Part shown: positions 1 to 7,620 of the stretch, in pieces
How the letters are laid out: the number at the start of each line of letters is the position of its first letter
Position numbering within the stretch: the first letter of the stretch is position 1
Source: an uncultured Acidimicrobiales bacterium
GTDB taxonomy: Bacteria > Actinomycetota > Acidimicrobiia > Acidimicrobiales > SHLQ01
Length of the DNA: 51,847 nt
Reading direction: 5' to 3'
NCBI GenBank assembly: GCA_938038785.1
Contig: CALHTB010000071.1
Coordinates: 1 to 51,847, forward strand
Position numbers and translations under genes: made by a program
Notes under the pieces: model-generated
What the model was told of the DNA's origin: nothing
What the model saw: the letters and a program-made list of their open reading frames with translations, nothing else
Database searches by the model: none

Positions 1-2
1 TT

Positions 3-863
3 GGCGAGTTGCCCATCCTCACCACCGAGGATGTCACCGTGCCCGCTGACCTGGTGGGCCGGTTGAACGACGTCCGCCACACCCTCATCTCGGGTCGAGG
101 GTTCGCTGTGCTCAGCGGGCTACCCATCGCCGAGATCAGCGATGCCCACGCTGCTGCAGTGTTTCTCGCTGTCGGGGCGCACATCGGGGCCGCCCGGTCA
201 CAGAATGCGGATGGCGATCTGCTTGGCCACGTTCGAGACGTCGGTGCAGACGTGGACGATCCAACCGTCCGGATCTACCAAACGTCGCAACGTCAAACGT
301 TTCACACCGACTCTGCCGACGTGGTTGGGTTGCTTTGCCTACATGACGCCAAGAGCGGCGGAGAATCGCTGCTTGTGAGCGCAGCATCGATCTACAACGA
401 GATGCTCAACATCGATTCGAGCCGCGCTGCCCTGTTGTTCGAGCCAATCGCTACCGACCGTCGTGGTGAAGTCCGGCCCGGGCAGCTTCCCTACTTCACC
501 ATCCCTGCCCTCAGCTGGTTCGAGGACGAGCTCACGGTCATTTACCAGCGTCAGTACATCGAATCAGCACAGCGCCATAGCGACGCCCCGAGGCTCACCG
601 ACGCCGTGCGAGCAGCCCTCGACCTTTTCGATTCACTAGCCAACCGGCCTGATCTGCATCTTCAAATGTCGCTACGTCCTGGCGATATGCAGTTCGTCCA
701 CAACCACTCACTTTTGCATGACCGCACCAGCTTCATCGACCGGCCCGAAGCACCACGCCATCTTCTTCGGCTCTGGTTGAGCGTCCCTGGCGACCGAGCG
801 CTTCCCGAAGTCTTCGCCCAACGTTATGGCACGGTGACGGTCGGCGATCGCGGCGGAGTCTGA
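3..863 (+). CDS. TauD/TfdA-like Fe(II)/2-oxoglutarate dioxygenase (5' end cut by window edge)
   Basis: Predicted cytoplasmic non-heme iron dioxygenase of the TauD/TfdA (gamma-butyrobetaine hydroxylase-like) type; the substrate cannot be read from sequence. Counting from a TTG at 9, the facial triad appears as H99-x-D101 (FHTDSADVVG) and H237 in LLHDRTSF, and R254 in HLLRLWLS fits the 2-oxoglutarate-binding arginine. The frame stays open to base 3, so the true start probably lies outside the window; the TTG at 9 has no ribosome site in view. The C-terminus is intact. It faces a PhyH-type oxygenase gene convergently. Family call is solid, substrate unknown. Confidence 0.8.
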   Translation, partial: GELPILTTEDVTVPADLVGRLNDVRHTLISGRGFAVLSGLPIAEISDAHAAAVFLAVGAHIGAARSQNADGDLLGHVRDVGADVDDPTVRIYQTSQRQTFHTDSADVVGLLCLHDAKSGGESLLVSAASIYNEMLNIDSSRAALLFEPIATDRRGEVRPGQLPYFTIPALSWFEDELTVIYQRQYIESAQRHSDAPRLTDAVRAALDLFDSLANRPDLHLQMSLRPGDMQFVHNHSLLHDRTSFIDRPEAPRHLLRLWLSVPGDRALPEVFAQRYGTVTVGDRGGV

Positions 864-881
864 CTGCTTCGGAGAACTGAG

Positions 882-1673
882 CTACTTCGTTTGGAAGCTG
901 TCTTTCATCTTCCGGTCTGCAGCGAAGAGCTCGTCTAGTTGATCGCGATCGATCTCGCCACTTGGTCGAGGCTCGGGCCGGTAGTGCCCATATCGATCCT
1001 CGCCCCGTAGGAGCGTGGCGGTCATGTCTTCGCCGGTCTGGTGATTGTGCGGAGCCACGAACTGAACGTTGAGACCAATTCGTCGATCGTCGGTCGTGTT
1101 CGGCGCTGACGTGTGGATCGTCCAGCCGTGATGGAACGACGCCTCCCCTGCCTCAAGCGCGCATGGTCGAGCCAGCTCAACATCGACGTCTTCGATCTGC
1201 TGGCCGAGGAGCAACACGTTGCCGTCGCCGGGCCGCTCGACATGCTCGGCGCGTCCGGCTTTGTGTGACCCGGGGACCATCACCATGCAGCCCGACTCGA
1301 CCGGGGCCGGGGCGATCGCAAGCCACATCGATACCTGGGCGTTGTCGTCGGAAAGCCCCCAGTACGTCAGGTCTTGATGCCACGCGACGTAGGCATCGGT
1401 GTGCGGCTCCTTGATGATGTAAGTCGAGTTGTAGAGCAAGATGTCAGGCCCGATCAACGACTCGACGACATCGAGCACAGCGTCAGAGGTAACGAGCTCG
1501 TACGGCGATGCCATGACCGTGTGGATCTTGTTGATGTAGTGAAGCGAACCGTGCTCGGCTTCGACGGCTTCGAGGCGCTTCCGATGCGTTGCAGCTTCGT
1601 GGGCGGACACCACGGCAACGTTGCCGACGACGCCATCGGCCTCATAGGTGGATGTGATGCGGGCGAGATCCAT
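882..1673 (-). CDS. Phytanoyl-CoA dioxygenase (PhyH) family protein
   Basis: A 263-residue Fe(II)/2-oxoglutarate oxygenase of the PhyH family, which hydroxylates small molecules or acyl groups. H99-Q-D101 (WHQDLTYW) and a distal His near 187 (IHTSAPN) form the iron triad, and the following DDRR supplies the likely 2-oxoglutarate arginine. I chose the ATG at 1673; a GTG directly before it (1676) is also in frame. A 16-bp perfect palindrome lies 10 bp upstream of this ATG, so expression is probably controlled by a dimeric repressor. It lies in the same direction as the MFS transporter gene upstream and could be cotranscribed. The substrate cannot be inferred. Confidence 0.82.
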   Translation of the reverse strand: MDLARITSTYEADGVVGNVAVVSAHEAATHRKRLEAVEAEHGSLHYINKIHTVMASPYELVTSDAVLDVVESLIGPDILLYNSTYIIKEPHTDAYVAWHQDLTYWGLSDDNAQVSMWLAIAPAPVESGCMVMVPGSHKAGRAEHVERPGDGNVLLLGQQIEDVDVELARPCALEAGEASFHHGWTIHTSAPNTTDDRRIGLNVQFVAPHNHQTGEDMTATLLRGEDRYGHYRPEPRPSGEIDRDQLDELFAADRKMKDSFQTK

Positions 1674-1682
1674 CACGAAATA

Positions 1683-1698
1683 CTGAACGATCGTTCAG
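1683..1698. promoter_or_regulatory. 16-bp perfect palindrome, candidate repressor operator
   Basis: CTGAACGATCGTTCAG is a perfect inverted repeat whose edge is 10 bp from the ATG of the PhyH-like gene. Its form (GAACG-AT-CGTTC) resembles operators of TetR-family repressors. Bound protein would cover the ribosome-binding/start region. No regulator gene adjoins it, so the cognate protein would act in trans. Operator role is inference. Confidence 0.5.
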
Positions 1699-1745
1699 GC
1701 CCGGTCAAGCGTTAGGGGCCCGGTCAAGCGTTAGGGGCCCGGTCA
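1698..1745. repeat. 19-bp tandem repeat, 2.5 copies, across the MFS gene stop codon
   Basis: The unit GGCCCGGTCAAGCGTTAGG occurs at 1698-1716 and 1717-1735, and its first ten bases recur at 1736-1745. The stop codon of the MFS gene (1724-1726) is inside the second copy. This looks like a recent slippage duplication that left the transporter C-terminus open to length change. Confidence 0.85.
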
Positions 1746-3013
1746 CGAGCGGGTGTTCGTCCGATGACTACTCGGAGACCACCTCGACGAACAAGCCACA
1801 CCGACAGCGCGGCACATGCGACGAATACCGCAATGCCGACGACGAGCGGGGTGACTGTGCTTTGGCTCCGCTCGGCAATCACTCCGCCGAGTAGCGCCCC
1901 GAGGGCAACCCGAACCGATCCGGTCAGTGCCGAGCCTGAGCCGGCGATCTCGCCGAGTGGCACCATCGCTGCAGAACTCAGATTTGGCATGAGGAACATG
2001 AACGAAGCAAGCGTCACGCCAATGAGCGGGGTGAAGACCCAGAAGTTTGGGGTTCCTCCGCCAAGGAACGTGACCGTGACTAGCGCGGCAAGGACAGCGG
2101 CGAGCCAACCAAAGGCCCGATTGACAACCGTGTCGATACCAAGGCGCTCGACGATTCGCCCGTTGATGATTGCTGCCAGGCCAAACAGAATCGCAATGAC
2201 ACCAAAGATGATCGGGAACTGCTGTTCACGATCCCAGATCTGGCCGGTAAGAAGCTCGGCGCTCGCCAGGAAGGCGGTGAACGATGCTTGGACGAATACC
2301 GTCGCCATCGTGTAGCCGAACGTGACACGCGTCTTGGCCACGGTCCAGTAGCCGCCTGCGATCGTCTTCACGTCGAGTTCTCGACGGTGTGCTGGGTCGA
2401 GGGTTTCGACCATGCGAAAGCTCCACACCACGACCACGATTGCGAACACGACACAGAACCAGAAGATCGATCGCCACGGCAAAATCGCGATCAGTACCGC
2501 CCCAAGGGACGGGGCGATGATCGGGACGAGCACGAAGACAGCCATGACGTTCGACATTGCGCTCGCCATCGCAGCACCAACGAACCGGTCACGCACGATC
2601 GAGGTCGCGACCACACGTGCTCCGGCAGCGCCGATGCCCCAGACGAACCGCCCTGCCAGCATCGTGTCGAACGTTGGCGCAAGCGCGCTGAGAATCGCCC
2701 CGAAGATGTAGATCGAGGCGCCGGCGTACAGGGCGCGCTTTCGGCCGAACCGGTCAGCGATCGGGCCGTAAAACAGCTGGCCTACAGCGAGGCCTAGCAA
2801 GAAAACCGTGACGACTCGCGCCGTTTGGGTCGAGTCGGATGCGAGTCCAAAATCGTCGCGAATTTCGCCAAAGGCCGACAGCATCACATCTATGCCCATG
2901 GCCGTGAAGGCCATGATGGCCGAGATCAGCGCAATGAGCTCTCGGCGGCCTATCCGATACTGCGGCGCACCAGCGGACGCCTCAACATCGAGAGCGTCAG
3001 TCGGCGTAGTCAC
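1724..3013 (-). CDS. MFS transporter, Bcr/CflA-like drug efflux family
   Basis: A 429-residue inner-membrane protein with about 12 hydrophobic segments. It carries the major facilitator signature after the second helix (YGPIADRFGRKRAL), and the N-terminal part (GIDVMLSAFGEIRDDFGL) resembles Bcr/CflA multidrug exporters, which are proton-driven antiporters. The hydrophilic N-terminal 20 residues are cytoplasmic. Its stop codon sits inside a 19-bp tandem duplication. The PhyH-like gene follows 50 bp downstream on the same strand, so transporter and oxygenase may serve one substrate or detoxification role. Exported compound unknown. Confidence 0.85.
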   Translation of the reverse strand: MTTPTDALDVEASAGAPQYRIGRRELIALISAIMAFTAMGIDVMLSAFGEIRDDFGLASDSTQTARVVTVFLLGLAVGQLFYGPIADRFGRKRALYAGASIYIFGAILSALAPTFDTMLAGRFVWGIGAAGARVVATSIVRDRFVGAAMASAMSNVMAVFVLVPIIAPSLGAVLIAILPWRSIFWFCVVFAIVVVVWSFRMVETLDPAHRRELDVKTIAGGYWTVAKTRVTFGYTMATVFVQASFTAFLASAELLTGQIWDREQQFPIIFGVIAILFGLAAIINGRIVERLGIDTVVNRAFGWLAAVLAALVTVTFLGGGTPNFWVFTPLIGVTLASFMFLMPNLSSAAMVPLGEIAGSGSALTGSVRVALGALLGGVIAERSQSTVTPLVVGIAVFVACAALSVWLVRRGGLRVVIGRTPARDRAPNA

Positions 3014-3058
3014 TACCCGACACTACGAGCAGCGGGGCAAGATTACGTCACACGAAAA

Positions 3059-3102
3059 TCTGTGGTCGGTGATCGGGACCCTTCCCGACCACGGACCACA
3101 GA
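3059..3102. terminator. 20-bp-arm hairpin, probable terminator of the small Gly-rich protein gene
   Basis: Arms 3059-3078 and 3083-3102 pair at 18 of 20 positions with a 4-nt loop. On the minus strand the stem is followed by GATTTTC, a modest T-run. It lies directly after the stop of the gene at 3111. The stem opens with AATCTGTGG, a motif shared with other hairpins in this window (22739, 37703, 38698). Confidence 0.65.
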
Positions 3103-3110
3103 ATCTTGCG

Positions 3111-3446
3111 TTAACCGCCCAGGAGGCCCTTGGCGATACCACCGAGGCCGCCGCCGTCTTCATCATCGCCGTCGTCGCCGGCTGCACCGCCGAGGAGGCC
3201 CTTGGCCATGTCAGCCATGCCGCCACCGCCGTCCTCGTCGCCGCCTCCGCCAAGCAGGCCGCCGAGGCTGCCCATGGCGCCGTCCATCATGCCTTCACTG
3301 TCGACACCGAGGGCTCCCTTCACCTGGGCCGCAATTGGCCCGGGGAGCACGCCGTCGAGCTTCTCCATTACCGCGAGCACCGCGAGCTTGGCCTTCATCT
3401 CGTCGATACCGGCCTTCTCAGCAACGCTGCCAATCAGATCATCCAT
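3111..3446 (-). CDS. Small Gly/Asp-rich hypothetical protein (DUF2267-like N-terminus)
   Basis: A 111-residue acidic protein. Residues 1-47 look helical (IGSVAEKAGID, AVLAVMEKLDGVLPGPIAAQ) and loosely resemble DUF2267/DUF2780-type domains. The rest is low complexity: repeated GGLLGG and KGLLGG blocks separated by Asp/Glu-Gly runs. I chose the ATG at 3446 because GAGGAA sits six bases before it; the open frame extends upstream without another good ribosome site. No signal peptide. Function unknown; the repeated LLGG blocks may be short amphipathic elements. A strong hairpin follows the gene. Confidence 0.65.
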   Translation of the reverse strand: MDDLIGSVAEKAGIDEMKAKLAVLAVMEKLDGVLPGPIAAQVKGALGVDSEGMMDGAMGSLGGLLGGGGDEDGGGGMADMAKGLLGGAAGDDGDDEDGGGLGGIAKGLLGG

Positions 3447-3581
3447 GTGTATTCCTCTATTCGTGCCGCCGAGACCGTTATGCCTCGGAGCTTGTTCTAG
3501 CAGTTGCAAGTCCGTCGGCGGCTGCATGGTCCCGCTGTAGGTATCTCACTCAAACTGGTGTCTTCCCACTAGACATCAACC

Positions 3582-3908
3582 ATGAGCGAGGCACCGACCT
3601 GTCCAATTTGCACGATGCCCGAACCGTTGATTGCCGACGATGGGTTCGAGTGCGGAACCTGCGGGCATGAGTGGATCGATGAGGCGACCGATGGCATCGC
3701 CGACGTGTTCGACGTCAACGGCAAGCTTCTCGCTCCAGGTGATGACGTCGTGATCATCAAGGATCTGAAGCTCGATGGAAAGTCCGGCGGAATCAAGGTC
3801 GGCACAAAAGTGAAGTCGATCCGCCTGATCCCCGGCGATCACCCAATCCAGGGCAAGGTCGACGGCCGCACCGTGTTGATCATCGCCGACAAGGTCAAGA
3901 AGGCGTAA
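3582..3908 (+). CDS. yjdM: PhnA/YjdM family zinc-ribbon protein
   Basis: A 108-residue cytoplasmic protein of the PhnA/YjdM family. The N-terminal zinc ribbon has C7-x2-C10 and C24-x2-C27; the C-terminal beta domain carries the family block DVNGKLLAPGDDVVIIKDLK and GTKVKSIRLIPGDH. Despite the old PhnA name, family members are not shown to cleave phosphonates; the role is unsettled. It ends 12 bp before the convergent haloalkane dehalogenase gene. Full length for the family and no sign of decay. Confidence 0.9.
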   Translation: MSEAPTCPICTMPEPLIADDGFECGTCGHEWIDEATDGIADVFDVNGKLLAPGDDVVIIKDLKLDGKSGGIKVGTKVKSIRLIPGDHPIQGKVDGRTVLIIADKVKKA

Positions 3909-3920
3909 GAACCCTTTGGC

Positions 3921-4832
3921 CTAGCTCGTCGTCGCGATGAAGTTGTTGACCAGGTCAGCGAGCTCGACACCCTTGTCTTCTTGGACCATGTGGCCAGCGG
4001 CTTCGATGGTTGTGTGAGGTTGCCCAGCAGCGCCCCGCACGTGTTTCATGAACACTTTCTCGCCGCCAGCGGTAACGGGGTCGCTGTCGCTGAAGCAGCA
4101 CAAGACCGGTTTTGCGAAGGCGGAAAGCACCTTCCATGCTTCGGTATTCGCTGGGGCTTCAGGATCATCGGTGGAGGTGGGAACAAGCGCCGGCCAGATA
4201 CGCGCGCCCGCCTTGTACGTGTCGTCGGGGAACGGCGCGTCGTAGGCCGCCACGACATCGTCACTGAGCTCGGTGACCGTGGACATTTGCAACAGCGTTC
4301 CGACGGAGAAGTCAGGCGTGGTCTGGCTGAACTCCTGCCAGTTGAGGAACGCTTCGCTCGGGGTGCCTCGACCATCGGGCATCCCGGTGTTGGACACGAT
4401 CAGCCGAGCGAACCGATCAGGATCTGCCGCTACGATCCGCAACCCGATTAGGCCACCCCAGTCTTGACAAAACAGTGTTACATTCCGAAGGTCGAGGTGG
4501 TCGATGACCAGGTCGGACATCCACGCAACGTGCCGGGCATAGGTGTAGTCGGATTGTTCGGTGGGCTTGTCCGAGCGGCCGAAGCCAACCTGGTCGGGAG
4601 CGATTACACGATGGCCGGCTGCTACCAGGCCGGGGATCATGTGCCGATACAGGTAGCTCCACGACGGCTCACCATGCATAAGCAATATCGGCGCAGCACC
4701 GGCTGGGCCCTCGTCGAGGTAGTGCACCCGGAGGGTCCCGCCATCCTGGTCGTTGATCTCGGCGTAATGAGGTTCGAAGTTGTAGCCGGGAAGGTTGAGG
4801 AACCGGTCGTCGGGGGTGCGGAGCGTCTGCAT
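3921..4832 (-). CDS. dhmA: Haloalkane dehalogenase, HLD-I type (alpha/beta hydrolase)
   Basis: A 303-residue alpha/beta-hydrolase that would hydrolyse carbon-halogen bonds to alcohol plus halide. Residues match DhlA-type enzymes: nucleophile D124 next to halide-binding W125 (CQDWGG), HGEPSW at 53-58 for the oxyanion region, catalytic acid D251 in SDSDP and base H281 in AAGHMVQED. No signal peptide, so cytoplasmic. The divergent crotonase gene starts 29 bp away, so both promoters lie in a tiny space. An epoxide hydrolase or other lid variant is less likely given the D-W pair and the subfamily-I acid position. Confidence 0.88.
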   Translation of the reverse strand: MQTLRTPDDRFLNLPGYNFEPHYAEINDQDGGTLRVHYLDEGPAGAAPILLMHGEPSWSYLYRHMIPGLVAAGHRVIAPDQVGFGRSDKPTEQSDYTYARHVAWMSDLVIDHLDLRNVTLFCQDWGGLIGLRIVAADPDRFARLIVSNTGMPDGRGTPSEAFLNWQEFSQTTPDFSVGTLLQMSTVTELSDDVVAAYDAPFPDDTYKAGARIWPALVPTSTDDPEAPANTEAWKVLSAFAKPVLCCFSDSDPVTAGGEKVFMKHVRGAAGQPHTTIEAAGHMVQEDKGVELADLVNNFIATTS

Positions 4833-4861
4833 GACCCCTGTCTAGGTCGTACTGTGACGCC

Positions 4862-5665
4862 ATGACAGTTCGTGTGGAAAAAGACGGTCCGGTATGGACG
4901 GTTATCAACAACCGACCCGAGGCTCGAAACGCCGTAAACCCCGAAGCATCCAAGGCGCTCTTCGAGGCGTTCGTCGACTTCGAGCGAGATGACGACGCGC
5001 AGGTCGCGGTGTTCTGGGGCGAGGGCGGCGCCTTTTGCGCAGGTTGGGATTTGAAACAGGCCGCCGACCTGTCGAGCAACGACGATGGTGTGAGCGTGCT
5101 GTCCTTCGACCGAACGACCGAGGACGGACATTCCCGAGGCCCGATGGGTCCGAGTCGACTAGAGCTGTCGAAGCCGGTCATTGCCGCTGTTGCCGGACCA
5201 GCGGTTGCTGGGGGCATGGAGCTGGCGATGTGGGCGGACATTCGGGTGATGGAAGAGACGGCGTACATGGGCGTGTATTGCCGGCGCTGGGGCGTCCCAC
5301 TCATCGACGGCGGAACGGTCCGACTCCCCCGTCTCGTAGGCGAGGGTCGAGCGCTCGATCTGATCATGACGGGACGACAAGTGATGGCCGACGAGTGCGA
5401 GCGCATTGGGCTGTGCGAGTACGTCGTCGCCGAAGGTGAAGCCCGGTCCAAAGCCGAAGCGCTCGCCCATGACATCGCCCGCTTCCCCCAACAGTGCATG
5501 CGCGCCGACATGGCTTCCGCCAAGGCTGCCCACGGACTCGATCTCCGCGACGCCCTCGAGCAGGAATACTTGTGGAGCAAAGCCATGGTTCGGGCCGAGG
5601 GCATTTCAGGCGCCAAACGCTTTGCCGATGGGGCCGGCCGAGCTGGCGACTTCAACGCCATCTAG
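4862..5665 (+). CDS. Enoyl-CoA hydratase/isomerase (crotonase) family protein
   Basis: A 267-residue crotonase-fold protein expected to act on acyl-CoA thioesters. The oxyanion-hole region GGAFCAGWDLK and GPAVAGGMELA are clear, and E120 matches the first catalytic glutamate of enoyl-CoA hydratase. The second glutamate is replaced by C140 in GVYCRRWGVPLIDGGT, so simple hydratase chemistry is doubtful; this CRRWGVPL form is a distinct crotonase subgroup. TACTGT six bases before the ATG could be the -10 of a leaderless transcript. The hydroxylase-like gene follows after 15 bp and is probably cotranscribed. Confidence 0.85.
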   Translation: MTVRVEKDGPVWTVINNRPEARNAVNPEASKALFEAFVDFERDDDAQVAVFWGEGGAFCAGWDLKQAADLSSNDDGVSVLSFDRTTEDGHSRGPMGPSRLELSKPVIAAVAGPAVAGGMELAMWADIRVMEETAYMGVYCRRWGVPLIDGGTVRLPRLVGEGRALDLIMTGRQVMADECERIGLCEYVVAEGEARSKAEALAHDIARFPQQCMRADMASAKAAHGLDLRDALEQEYLWSKAMVRAEGISGAKRFADGAGRAGDFNAI

Positions 5666-5680
5666 CCATAAGCTCGTGCC

Positions 5681-6358
5681 ATGACGTCAACCAGTTCTGC
5701 GCTCATTGCAAGCGACCGTGCTCGCATGGCCGAACTTCTCGAACATGCGCCGGATACCGAATCTGTCGCCTCGTTTACGCCCGGTCCGGGCATAGCGAAG
5801 CTCGATGTGAGCTTCGATATCGAGAAGATGCGCGAAGCACTGCAAGTAGCGCTCACCCGAACCGACTGGGGCGGCCCGGTCGACGACGGATTCGGAGCGT
5901 TCTCGCTCACTCGACGGCCGGGGGTTGAAGTCGAGACGCCCAACGACCTGTCTGGCCTCTTCTATACCCGGGTTGACGACACGTACGAGGAGGTCCCCCG
6001 CGAGGAACGCGTGGATGAATTCGCGTTCACCGAGTTCGTCCCCCGTTTCGAAGACCTCTACTTCAAAGAGGTGTGGCAAACGTTGTCTCAGATCGCGCCG
6101 CTTGGGCGAACCCGGGTGCTTTCAAAAGGCCTGTACAACTGCAACTCGTGGCACCGCGACCCCGAACCGCGCTTGCACGTGCCAATCATTTCGAACCCAG
6201 GGTCGCTGTTCGTCGTGAACCATCACGTGACCCACTTACCCGCCGACGGCTCGGTCTATTTCACCGACACCCGCGGCTATCACACCGCACTCAACGGCGG
6301 CGAGAGCGAACGGGTGCATCTCGTTGCTGCTCTGCCGCAATCAAACCCGACCGCATAA
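5681..6358 (+). CDS. Aspartyl/asparaginyl beta-hydroxylase-like oxygenase
   Basis: A 225-residue protein whose C-terminal half has the cupin motif of Fe(II)/2-oxoglutarate Asp/Asn hydroxylases: H158-R-D160 followed by PRLHVPI, then H201 (GYHTALNGG) and the 2-oxoglutarate arginine R211 in RVHLVAAL. Residues 1-110 are unassigned. Bacterial relatives act on free amino acids, peptides or unknown compounds, so no substrate is claimed. It follows the crotonase gene by 15 bp in the same direction and converges on the ferredoxin reductase gene. Confidence 0.75.
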   Translation: MTSTSSALIASDRARMAELLEHAPDTESVASFTPGPGIAKLDVSFDIEKMREALQVALTRTDWGGPVDDGFGAFSLTRRPGVEVETPNDLSGLFYTRVDDTYEEVPREERVDEFAFTEFVPRFEDLYFKEVWQTLSQIAPLGRTRVLSKGLYNCNSWHRDPEPRLHVPIISNPGSLFVVNHHVTHLPADGSVYFTDTRGYHTALNGGESERVHLVAALPQSNPTA

Positions 6359-6384
6359 CCACGCCGGCAAGGCACTAGCGCCGG

Positions 6385-7620
6385 TCACTTCGACGGACGC
6401 GGCTTCTTGGCTGCTGCGGCTGCGAATTCGAGTGCCTCGTCCCATGAACAGCGCTCGGCGATCTTGCGCCTGAATTGCATAACCGGGCGGGGGCGATTCA
6501 GTCCGAACACACCGGTGAGCTGACCGTCACGTCCAAATATCGTCGCGAAGCGATCGTCCTCGACGGACCCATCGATGATCTGCATCTCGTCAGTGCCGAG
6601 CGGTCGTCCGGCGAGCTGAATCTTGTAGCTGTATTGATCGCTCCAGAACCACGGCACCGGGGCAAACGGATCGGCCTCGACGCCAGCGATCCTCCGCCCC
6701 ACATACGTTCCTTGTTCGACCGCGTTCTCCCAGTGTTCGATACGCATCCGTTCGCCGCCGAAGGCTTCGTTCGGAAAGCAGGCCACGTCTCCCGCGGCAT
6801 AGATGTTCGGAGCTGCCTCGCAGCGTTCGTTGGTCACAACACCATTGCCGAGGGTCGGGTCGAGCTCGAGCGTCGAGTCGGCAAGCCACTCGGTGTTCGG
6901 GACAACACCGATGCCAACGACCACTACGTCGGCATCGAGCATCGAGCCATCCACCAGCTCAACACGGTCGACCGCACTATCGCCGTGCAGCCCCGCTACA
7001 GCCGTGGAGAGCCGGAGATCCACTCCTTCGCGCCGATGGAGATCGCCGCAAATCTTGCCGATCACCGGGCCTAGGCCACGTTCCATAGGCACAGCAGCGG
7101 CTTCGACCAGCGTCACCTGATGCCCGGCGCCATGGGCGGTGGCAGCAACTTCTGCGCCGATAAAGCCAGCTCCGATGACCACGACCTTCTTCGGGCCCGA
7201 CGACAGGTCGGCGTGAAGCGAGGCTGAATCATCGATCGTTCGAACGACGTGAACACCGCCGACGCCATCGGCGTCTGGCAGCTGACGCGGCCGAGCTCCG
7301 GTGGCAATCACGATTGATTCGGCCGATAGCTCCTCGCCTTCGTCGAGAGTTACCGTCCTGGTCGCGACGTTGAGTCCGACCGCACGACGGCCAGGTAAGA
7401 ACGTGATGTCGAGCTCGTCCCACTCCGTGGGTTGAACGAGGGCGAGACGGTCGGCCTCCCATTCGCCCGAGAGGAACTGCTTCGACAACGGAGGCCGATC
7501 GTAAGGACAGTGAGTCTCGTCGCCAACGAGGGTGATCTCACCGTCGAAGTCCGCACGGCGCAGTGCTGTCGCGCATCGGATTCCGGCGAGCGAGGCACCG
7601 ACGATCAAAACGCTGGTCAT
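6385..7620 (-). CDS. FAD-dependent ferredoxin/rubredoxin reductase
   Basis: A 411-residue flavoprotein that would pass electrons from NAD(P)H to a ferredoxin feeding an oxygenase or P450. An N-terminal FAD site (VLIVGASLAG), an NAD site near residue 147 (VVVIGAGFIGAEVA), the ANIYAAGDVA-like flavin loop (APNIYAAGDVACF) and a reductase C-terminal domain mark the BphA4/HcaD-type family. No ferredoxin or Rieske gene adjoins it, so the partner is elsewhere. Its start overlaps the aminotransferase stop by 4 bp, indicating translational coupling downstream of that gene. Confidence 0.88.
   Translation of the reverse strand: MTSVLIVGASLAGIRCATALRRADFDGEITLVGDETHCPYDRPPLSKQFLSGEWEADRLALVQPTEWDELDITFLPGRRAVGLNVATRTVTLDEGEELSAESIVIATGARPRQLPDADGVGGVHVVRTIDDSASLHADLSSGPKKVVVIGAGFIGAEVAATAHGAGHQVTLVEAAAVPMERGLGPVIGKICGDLHRREGVDLRLSTAVAGLHGDSAVDRVELVDGSMLDADVVVVGIGVVPNTEWLADSTLELDPTLGNGVVTNERCEAAPNIYAAGDVACFPNEAFGGERMRIEHWENAVEQGTYVGRRIAGVEADPFAPVPWFWSDQYSYKIQLAGRPLGTDEMQIIDGSVEDDRFATIFGRDGQLTGVFGLNRPRPVMQFRRKIAERCSWDEALEFAAAAAKKPRPSK

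Noticed and set aside
6359-6384. GC-rich short inverted repeat between two convergent genes
   Set aside because: Only 5-bp arms and no T-run; too weak to call a terminator.
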